A stretch of 42,028 nucleotides of DNA from Sedimenticola sp. (GTDB taxonomy: Bacteria; Pseudomonadota; Gammaproteobacteria; Chromatiales; Chromatiaceae): positions 1-42,028 of the forward strand of contig JAMOMB010000080.1 of assembly GCA_027068795.1 (NCBI GenBank), written 5' to 3'. A program made the position numbers and the translations under genes. The notes under the pieces are model-generated. The model made no database searches, was not told the DNA's origin, and worked only from the letters and a program-made list of their open reading frames with translations. Below, piece after piece: positions 35,869-42,028 of the stretch (position 1 is its first letter; every line of letters starts with the position of its first letter).

Positions 35869-37887
35869 ATGAGAAAAATACTGGTTACCAGCGCCCTGCC
35901 CTACGCCAATGCGCCCTTGCACATCGGCCATATCGTGGAATACACCCAGACAGACATTTGGGCGCGTTTCCAGAAGATGCGCGGCAATGCCTGCTGGTAC
36001 ATCTGCGCCGATGACGCCCATGGCACCCCCATTATGCTCCATGCCCGGCAAAAGGGCATCGCGCCGGAAGAATTGATTTCCGCCATGTCAGCGGAGCATC
36101 AGGCGGATTTCCGGGATTTTCACATCAGTTTCGACAACTACCACTCCACCCATTCGGAGGAAAACCGGGAGCTGGCCGGCCTCATCTACGAGCGCAACCT
36201 GGCGGCGGGCCACATCACCAGCCGCAAGATCGTGCAGGCCTACGATCCCGAGGAAAAGATGTTCCTCCCCGACCGCTTCATCAAGGGCGAGTGCCCCAAA
36301 TGCGGCGCAGCGGATCAGTATGGCGACAACTGCGAGGTCTGCGGCGCCACCTACAGCCCCACGGAACTGAAGAACAGCTATTCCGTGGTTTCCGGCGCCA
36401 AGCCTGTAGAGAAGGAAACCGAGCACTTCTTCTTCAAGCTGGCGGACTTCGAGGACATGCTCAGGAAATGGACCCGGGGCGGCCACCTGCAACCGGAAGT
36501 GGCCAACAAGCTGGACGAATGGTTCGAGGCGGGTCTGCGCGAATGGGACATCAGCCGCGACGCACCCTATTTCGGCTTCGAGATCCCCGGTCATCCCGGC
36601 AAGTATTTCTATGTCTGGCTGGACGCACCCATCGGCTACATGGCCAGCTTCAAGAATTTCTGCGAAAAGCGGGGACTGGATTTCGATGAATACTGGAGCG
36701 AAGAATCCGACACCGAGCTGTATCATTTCATTGGCAAGGACATTATCTATTTCCACGCCCTGTTCTGGCCCGCCATGCTGGACGGCGCAGGCTTTCGCAA
36801 GCCCACCACCATCCACGCCCACGGCTTCCTCACCGTGGACGGACAGAAAATGTCCAAGTCCCGTGGCAGCTTCATCAAGGCGCGCACCTATCTGGACAAC
36901 CTGGATCCGGAATATCTGCGCTACTACTTTGCCGCCAAGCTGGGTTCCGGCGTGGACGATATCGACCTGAATCTGGAAGACTTCGTACAGCGGGTCAACG
37001 CCGACCTGGTGGGCAAGGTGGTGAACATCGCCAGCCGCTGCGCCGGCTTCATCAGCAAGCGCTTCGACGGCAGGCTGTCCGCCAAGCTGGCCGAACCTGA
37101 ATTGTTCAAGGCCTTCGCTGACGCCAGGGACACCATCGCCGAGCACTACGAAAAGCGCGAGTTCAGCCGCGCCGTGCGCAAGATCATGGCCCTGGCGGAC
37201 AAGGCCAATCAATACATCGACGAAAAACAACCCTGGGTCGTGGCCAAAAAAGAAGGCCGTGAACAGGAATTGCAGGACATCTGCTCCACGGGCATCAACC
37301 TGTTCCGGGTGCTCATGGTCTATCTGCGCCCCATACTGCCGGGCACGGCGGAAAAGACCGAAGCTTTCCTGAGGATCGCGCCCCTGCAATGGGAAGACGC
37401 CGCCGAACCCCTGCTGGATCACCAGATCGACAAGTTCAAGGCGCTAATGACCCGCGTCGATCCGAAGAAGATCCAGGCCATGGTGGAGGCCTCCAGGGAA
37501 GACATGCAAGCCAAGCCCCAGAAAAGCACTCGCCCCGCCAGCAAGCAGGATGCCATCGCCGACACTATCGCATTCGATGACTTCGCCAAAGTGGATCTGC
37601 GCGTGGCCCGCATCATCAAGGCCGAGGCCGTGGAAGGCGCAGACAAGTTGCTGGCGCTGACCGTGGACCTGGGTGGCGAGACCCGCAACATCTTCGCCGG
37701 CATCAAGGCCGCCTACAAGCCCGCGGAGCTGGAAGGCCGCCTCACCGTGGTGGTGGCCAATCTGGCGCCGCGCAAGATGCGTTTCGGGGTTTCTGAAGGC
37801 ATGGTGCTGGCCGCCGGCCCCGGCGGCAAGGACATCTTCCTGCTCGATCCGGATGAAGGCGCTGAACCGGGGATGAAGATCAAATGA
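35869..37887 (+). CDS. metG: Methionyl-tRNA synthetase
   Basis: MetG charges tRNA-Met. The 672-residue protein is the long form: class I catalytic core with HIGH at 18-21, a zinc-binding knuckle with C142, C145, C155 and C158, and KMSKS at 327-331. An anticodon-binding helical domain follows, then a C-terminal EMAP-like tRNA-binding domain (about 570-672; [30 protein letters not shown]) that mediates dimerisation. All motifs are intact. The ATG at 35869 starts the conserved [19 protein letters not shown]. Its Shine-Dalgarno is weak. Confidence 0.98.
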   Translation: MRKILVTSALPYANAPLHIGHIVEYTQTDIWARFQKMRGNACWYICADDAHGTPIMLHARQKGIAPEELISAMSAEHQADFRDFHISFDNYHSTHSEENRELAGLIYERNLAAGHITSRKIVQAYDPEEKMFLPDRFIKGECPKCGAADQYGDNCEVCGATYSPTELKNSYSVVSGAKPVEKETEHFFFKLADFEDMLRKWTRGGHLQPEVANKLDEWFEAGLREWDISRDAPYFGFEIPGHPGKYFYVWLDAPIGYMASFKNFCEKRGLDFDEYWSEESDTELYHFIGKDIIYFHALFWPAMLDGAGFRKPTTIHAHGFLTVDGQKMSKSRGSFIKARTYLDNLDPEYLRYYFAAKLGSGVDDIDLNLEDFVQRVNADLVGKVVNIASRCAGFISKRFDGRLSAKLAEPELFKAFADARDTIAEHYEKREFSRAVRKIMALADKANQYIDEKQPWVVAKKEGREQELQDICSTGINLFRVLMVYLRPILPGTAEKTEAFLRIAPLQWEDAAEPLLDHQIDKFKALMTRVDPKKIQAMVEASREDMQAKPQKSTRPASKQDAIADTIAFDDFAKVDLRVARIIKAEAVEGADKLLALTVDLGGETRNIFAGIKAAYKPAELEGRLTVVVANLAPRKMRFGVSEGMVLAAGPGGKDIFLLDPDEGAEPGMKIK

Positions 37888-38005
37888 TCATGTACGGGGG
37901 AAACCGCCTCTGCGGCAAGACACAGCTCCCTCCCGAGCCGGCCGGAGCGAAATTCATGACAAACTGCCACAACATGACGGCCACGACGCAAAGCAAAAAC
38001 CAGCA

Positions 38006-38338
38006 ATGACCAGAAAGCACAGCCTTCTTCTCATTCTTGCCAGCGCCCTCGGCGCTTGCAGCAACATGCCAAGCAAAGAGGACATGCAACAACAGCAGAT
38101 GCTGACTTACGAATGCGACAATAATTTCGGCTTTACCGCCTACATTAGCGATAGCCAGGCAAAGTTGCTGCTGCCGGAAAAAACCCTGACCCTGCCACGC
38201 ATGGCGGACACTAAAGGCCAGCGCTATATCAGCGAGGACCGTAAGATCCTGTTTTTGCGCAAAGGCGAAAACGCGGTGCTGGCAAGCGGCGCAGGGCATG
38301 GTATGCTGCGTTGCAAGCAAATCGCCGGGGCGCAATGA
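38006..38338 (+). CDS. Small lipoprotein, MliC-like
   Basis: This 110-residue protein has a type II signal peptide ending in LGAC, with C18 as the lipidated residue. The mature part (LTYECDNNFGFTAYISDSQAKLLLPEKTLTLPRM, followed by YISEDRKILFLRKGENAVLASGAG) resembles the MliC/PliC fold, periplasmic or outer-membrane inhibitors of c-type lysozyme. The conserved inhibitor motifs are only partly recognisable, so the inhibitory function is inferred. C34 and C103 could form the usual disulfide. It lies 118 nt after metG. Confidence 0.7.
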   Translation: MTRKHSLLLILASALGACSNMPSKEDMQQQQMLTYECDNNFGFTAYISDSQAKLLLPEKTLTLPRMADTKGQRYISEDRKILFLRKGENAVLASGAGHGMLRCKQIAGAQ

Positions 38339-38420
38339 CGAGGCGGGCGCCTTGGCAAACTGAACTGCTTTGCAGTAGAGGCTTTTGTTCACGGATTACC
38401 ATTGCAGAACCGGATCTTAG

Positions 38421-39248
38421 ATGAAATACACCAAACCCCTTTTGTCCCTGCTGGCCATCGTCGGCATCGGCACCGTCCAGGCCAAAGGCAGCCTGGAAAA
38501 CCCCAAACCCGGCGATTACACCAGCGGCATCAGCACCATTTACGGCTGGAACTGCGATGCCAGTCTCATTGAGATTCAGATCGACAATGGCGGTCGAATA
38601 AAGGTGCCCTATGGAAGCCAGCGTGCAGATACAGAAAGCACCTGCGGCGACACCGACAACGGCTTTGTCACCCAATACAATTTCGGCCTGCTGAAAAACG
38701 GCGAACATCGCATCCGCCTCTACGTTGACGGTGTTGAACAAAACGACCGGACTTTCCACGTCAGCAATCTGGGAGCACCCTATATTCGCGGCCTGAAGGG
38801 CAGTGTTCTCGTTCCCGCTTTTCCCGATGATGCGTATGACACCACTTTGACCTGGTCGGAAAGCACCCAAAATTTTCAGATCAGCAAGGTGGAACCATCC
38901 GGCAACTACCCCTCGCCGGATTTCAATGGCATCTGGCGAGTGGAAAACAGCGTGGGTGATGTATTGTTTCAGACCACAGCGGGATATTTGGACGGAAAAC
39001 CCTGGCTGACAGTTTCCATGCTGGATCTGGATTACAATGACCTGCAGATCTTCTCCGGGCAAATCGAAGGGAAAACCGCAACCGTCGATGATGAATACAG
39101 CAGCTTCGATACCGCCTTTGAAATGAAGCTGATGAACTCCTCCAAAATGGAAATGACAGTGCTCCACTGCAAACCAAGCACCAGCTGCAACATCCGCGCC
39201 GGCGAGATATACACTCTGTTGCGACAAGACGGGGGAGAGGAAAAATAG
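38421..39248 (+). CDS. Secreted protein of unknown function
   Basis: The 275-residue protein has a cleavable signal peptide (KPLLSLLAIVGIGTVQA). The N-terminal mature domain runs from SLENPKPGDYTSGISTIYGWNCD through YGSQRADT and CGDTDNGFVTQYNFGLLKNGEHRIRLYVDG. It looks like an immunoglobulin-like beta-sandwich with paired cysteines (C45 and C75). I recall this GWxC/YGxxRxDT/CGDxxNGF pattern in other secreted gammaproteobacterial proteins without a defined function. The C-terminal half (about 155-275) is a separate beta-rich region with C252 and C258. It lies 82 nt after the lipoprotein gene on the same strand. Confidence 0.75.
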   Translation: MKYTKPLLSLLAIVGIGTVQAKGSLENPKPGDYTSGISTIYGWNCDASLIEIQIDNGGRIKVPYGSQRADTESTCGDTDNGFVTQYNFGLLKNGEHRIRLYVDGVEQNDRTFHVSNLGAPYIRGLKGSVLVPAFPDDAYDTTLTWSESTQNFQISKVEPSGNYPSPDFNGIWRVENSVGDVLFQTTAGYLDGKPWLTVSMLDLDYNDLQIFSGQIEGKTATVDDEYSSFDTAFEMKLMNSSKMEMTVLHCKPSTSCNIRAGEIYTLLRQDGGEEK

Positions 39249-39557
39249 CGATTTCATACCCGCAAGAAATGCCAGGCGCTGAAGAAAGAGAAAGCTGACA
39301 CCCCCATGTTCCCTCGGGAGAAGAAGACCCTGCGCGCACTCATCCAGGATATCCCGGATCAGGCTGGCAAGGCATATGTCTGCAGGCTCCGCATCTTTGC
39401 CCAGAAGATCAGGGCGGGCGGCCTCATGAACGGCGCAAGCATTCAGGGCAGGGACATGATCATGTCCCTGTTGGCGGATCCCGACGTGAAAGTCGTCAGT
39501 TTCTGATCTCCCGGCAATGGTGGCGGCTATCCGGCCCCCATCGCCCGAACCAGTCCC
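39249..39557. other. Stretch of uncertain coding status between the secreted protein and the permease
   Basis: About 310 bases without a gene I can support. An open frame from ATG 39306 to TGA 39506 (66 codons, in the same frame as the following permease) has no good ribosome-binding site or family match. The opposite strand is also open here for a long distance. It may hold the permease leader or a decayed gene. Confidence 0.3.
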
Positions 39558-39722
39558 ATCAATATCCAGAAAGCACAGAACCGACTCATCGAATTCATTC
39601 TGCGGGAATGGATACTCGCCGTCGCCACCGCCGGCTACGTCATCACTTGCGTATACATTGGCGGACTGCCAAGATATTCGAACAGTGAATGGCAGGTACT
39701 GCTGATCCTGTTCAGTCTGTTC

Positions 39723-40640
39723 GTGGCCGTACGCGGCCTGCAGAACAGCGGCCTGATGGATGCGCTTGCCCGGCACATGCAGGAAGGCAGCGCCATCGCC
39801 CTGAAGCTGGTGCTGGGCTGCTTCCTTCTCTCCATGCTGGTGACCAATGACGTGGCGCTCATCGTCTTGGTTCCGTTGACCCTATCCCTGGATGTGCGGC
39901 ACAAGGGTCTGCTGGTGATTCTGGAAGCCCTGGCCGCCAATGCCGGTTCAGCCCTGACGCCTTTCGGCAACCCCCAGAACCTGTTCATCTACTGGTTCTA
40001 CCATCTTGAAAGCCTGGAGTTCATCACCAGTATCGCGCCGTTTTCCCTGCTTTTCCTGGTGCTGCTGATCGCCATGGCCCTGGCCTTGAGAACGCCTCCC
40101 GTCACAAGCAGCCTGCCCATGCCCGGCATATCCGGCTCTTCGCGAATCTACGCCCTGATGCTGCTGGTAGTGCTGCTGGTCACGCTTCGCCTGTTACCCG
40201 TCTGGGCAGCCCTGATCGCACCGGCCTACTCCCTGCTGTTCCAGCGCAAGGCCCTGCGGGTGGACTATGCCCTTCTGTTCAGCTTTTTCTTTTTCTTTGG
40301 TCTGGCAGAGAACTTGAAGACCCTGCTCGCAACCGAACTGGCTCATTCCGGGCATGTATTCATGCTTTCCGCCCTGGCCAGTCAGATCATGAGCAATGTA
40401 CCCGCCACCCTGCTGTTCGCAAAATTCACCAGCAACTGGGAAGCCCTTCTCTGGGGCAGCAATGCAGGCGGTTTCGGCAGCCTGTTTGGTTCTCTGGCCA
40501 ATCTGATCGCCTACAGGTTCTATGTAAATCACCCTGACACGGAGGACAGCGGACGCTTCACCCTGAAGTTTCTCTTCCTGGGTTACGCCGCGTTCTTTCT
40601 TTCCATGGGGCTGTATTTTCTGCTGTACCCGGCAAGCTGA
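39723..40640 (+). CDS. ArsB/NhaD-type (SLC13-like) ion permease, true start uncertain
   Basis: This is an integral membrane transporter; ArsB/NhaD-superfamily members move anions or exchange Na+ and H+, and the substrate here is unknown. Recognisable motifs are LLSMLVTNDVALIVLVPL, EALAANAGSALTPFGNPQNLFIYW and ASQIMSNVPATLLFAKF, the two repeated substrate-site signatures. The first canonical start is GTG at 39723 (305 residues). The same frame encodes membrane-protein-like sequence further upstream (EFILREWILAVATAGYVITCVYIGGLP, then WQVLLILFSLFVAVRGL) back to about 39558, with no ATG, GTG or TTG before an in-frame TGA at 39504. It may use a rare start (ATC, ATT or CTG) or have a mutated 5' end. 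It is convergent with the helicase gene, 9 nt apart. Confidence 0.75.
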   Translation: MAVRGLQNSGLMDALARHMQEGSAIALKLVLGCFLLSMLVTNDVALIVLVPLTLSLDVRHKGLLVILEALAANAGSALTPFGNPQNLFIYWFYHLESLEFITSIAPFSLLFLVLLIAMALALRTPPVTSSLPMPGISGSSRIYALMLLVVLLVTLRLLPVWAALIAPAYSLLFQRKALRVDYALLFSFFFFFGLAENLKTLLATELAHSGHVFMLSALASQIMSNVPATLLFAKFTSNWEALLWGSNAGGFGSLFGSLANLIAYRFYVNHPDTEDSGRFTLKFLFLGYAAFFLSMGLYFLLYPAS

Positions 40641-40649
40641 AGAACCGGT

Positions 40650-42028
40650 CTACATGGCCTGCAGGAATTCCAGCGCATCCTTCAGCTCCCGGGTGCGTGC
40701 AAAAGGCGGCATGGCGTCCAAGAAGGTGTGGCCATAGCTCTTGCGCAGCAGGCGCGGATCACAAAGCACCAGTACGCCACGATCCGTGACATCCCGTATC
40801 AACCGCCCCGCTCCCTGTTTCAGGGCAATGGCCGCCTGAGGCACCTGGTATTCCATGAAGGGATTGCCGCCGGACTTGCGCATGGCATCCAGGCGCGCCT
40901 TGAGCACCGGGTCGCCGGGTGACGCAAAGGGCAGCTTGTCGATGATCACCAGGGACAGGGCATCCCCGCGCACATCCACCCCTTCCCAGAAACTGGACGT
41001 TCCCAGCAGTACCGCATTGCCATGCTCGGAAAAACGCCGTAACAATTCCGTCTTGGGCGCACTGCCCTGCACCAGCAGGGGATACTCCAGGCGGTCCTGC
41101 AGCCAGTCCGCCGCCAGATTCAGGGCGCGATAGCTGGTGAAGAGCAGAAATGCCCGCCCCTGGCTGGCTTCGAGCATGGGCAGGGCCAGTTCCATGACCT
41201 TTTCCGTATAGTTGGGCGCACTGGGATCGGGCAGCCCCTTTGGCACAAACCACAGAGCCTGCTCCTGATAGTCGAAGGGACTGCCCCAGCAGGCGGTCTC
41301 CGCCCTGGACAACCCCAGCTGCTGCTGAAAATGGGCAAAGCTCTCACCCACGGCCAGGGTGGCGGAAGTGAAGATCCAGGCGGCCGGATGACTGGCCATC
41401 TGTCCCTGGAACAGGCCGGCCACGTCCAGGGGCGTGCTGTGCAGGCGCACGCTCTGGGTATGCACCTCGAACCAGCGCACCTGCTCCTCTGCATTTTCCG
41501 GGGTGATGATCTGCTGCAGATCTCCCATCAGCGCCAGGGCGCGACTCATGCAGCTGTCCAGACCCTTGCCCCGGCCTTCGATGCTCTTGAGCAGGCCATG
41601 CAGACCTTCCAGCTCCCTGAGCAGGTAATCCAGGGCATTCAGCACATCGGCATTGTTCTCCACTTCATCCCAGGTACCCCGCTGGCCATCTCTGCCAAAG
41701 GCCAGACGAAAGTCCCGGGCAGCCTTTTCCAGATGATCGATCTGCTCCAGAACCTTCGGCAGATCACCGGCTTCACGAACGTATTCAGCGCGGCTGTCCC
41801 GGGCCAGTTCCAGGAACTGGCGGGTACCTATGGAAATCCCGAAGAAGTTGCTCGCCACATCCGGAAGCTGGTGTGCCTCGTCGATGATATAGGCATCCGC
41901 CGCGGGCAGCAGTTCGCCAAAGCCTTCGTCCTTGATGGAAAAATCCGCGCACAGCAGATGATGATTGATAACCACGATGTCCGCCTCCTGGGCACGCTTG
42001 CGCGCTTCCACCAGATGGCACTTGCTGA
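40650..42028 (-). CDS. DinG/YoaA-family ATP-dependent helicase (partial, 5' end outside window)
   Basis: This is an XPD-like superfamily 2 Fe-S helicase involved in DNA repair. The visible C-terminal about 458 residues include the last Fe-S cysteine context SKCHLVEARKRAQEADIVVINHHLL, Walker B motif YIIDEAHQLPD, motif III SATLAVGESF, motif V-like LGTSSFWEGVDVRGD and motif VI QGAGRLIRDVTDRG. The Walker A motif and the remaining Fe-S cysteines lie beyond the window. The length and sequence fit YoaA slightly better than DinG, but I cannot separate them here. Confidence 0.92.
   Translation of the reverse strand, partial: SKCHLVEARKRAQEADIVVINHHLLCADFSIKDEGFGELLPAADAYIIDEAHQLPDVASNFFGISIGTRQFLELARDSRAEYVREAGDLPKVLEQIDHLEKAARDFRLAFGRDGQRGTWDEVENNADVLNALDYLLRELEGLHGLLKSIEGRGKGLDSCMSRALALMGDLQQIITPENAEEQVRWFEVHTQSVRLHSTPLDVAGLFQGQMASHPAAWIFTSATLAVGESFAHFQQQLGLSRAETACWGSPFDYQEQALWFVPKGLPDPSAPNYTEKVMELALPMLEASQGRAFLLFTSYRALNLAADWLQDRLEYPLLVQGSAPKTELLRRFSEHGNAVLLGTSSFWEGVDVRGDALSLVIIDKLPFASPGDPVLKARLDAMRKSGGNPFMEYQVPQAAIALKQGAGRLIRDVTDRGVLVLCDPRLLRKSYGHTFLDAMPPFARTRELKDALEFLQAM

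Noticed and set aside
39517-39705. Alternative frame with ATG at 39517 as the permease N-terminus via frameshift
   Set aside because: Its translation is Pro/Ser-rich and not membrane-like, whereas the permease frame itself is membrane-like through this region.
1-42028. CRISPR arrays, tRNA or rRNA genes, prophage or complete insertion sequence
   Set aside because: No regularly spaced direct repeats, cloverleaf sequences, ribosomal sequences, transposase, integrase or phage genes were recognised in the window.

Overview
The window is a dense bacterial chromosome segment, most likely from a gammaproteobacterium. That inference rests on homodimeric AceE with an adjacent AceF, purM-purN beside a DUF2066 gene, the dcd/mrp/metG neighbourhood, Uup, and an rpf-type DSF system. 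I cannot name the genus. No tRNA, rRNA, CRISPR array or complete insertion sequence is visible.

Layout: (1) 1-3759, minus: pyruvate dehydrogenase aceE-aceF (aceF cut by the window edge). (2) 3760-4362: gene-free, with promoters and a REP-like palindrome cluster. (3) 4363-9436: a complete diffusible-signal-factor quorum-sensing module, rpfC (+) convergent with rpfF (-), with rpfG (-) behind rpfF. (4) 9718-12493: uup (-) divergent from an FNR-like regulator (+) that has a good FNR box in its own promoter and only three of the four canonical cluster cysteines. (5) 12613-25188, plus: glycogen operon pgi-glgC-GH57-malQ-glgB-glgA, then a 284-bp gene-free nested inverted-repeat element, then glgP. 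Several junctions are ATGA overlaps, so translation is probably coupled. (6) 25221-26905, minus: CDP-alcohol phosphatidyltransferase and DUF2066, divergent from purM-purN-hemerythrin (27008-29201). (7) 29166-31179, minus: a QseBC/PmrAB-like two-component system. (8) 31528-32472: a membrane-anchored coiled-coil protein. (9) 32493-35707, minus: dcd, a diguanylate cyclase and mrp; metG is divergent (35869-37887). (10) 38006-39248: a MliC-like lipoprotein and a secreted protein of unknown function. (11) 39723-40640: an ArsB/NhaD-type permease whose coding sequence runs upstream of any normal start codon. (12) 40650-42028, minus: a DinG/YoaA-family helicase, cut by the window edge.

Two themes link the genes. 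First, cell signalling: RpfF makes a cis-2-unsaturated fatty acid signal, RpfC senses it, and RpfG (HD-GYP) would degrade the c-di-GMP that GGDEF proteins, such as the one encoded at 33172-34071, produce. Second, carbon storage: Pgi links glycolysis to ADP-glucose synthesis (GlgC), polymerisation (GlgA), branching (GlgB), remodelling (MalQ, GH57) and phosphorolysis (GlgP).

The most unusual items are the nested inverted-repeat element between glgA and glgP, the RpfC variant with an additional degenerate receiver domain, the three-cysteine FNR homologue with an apparent FNR box in its own promoter, and the permease without a canonical start.
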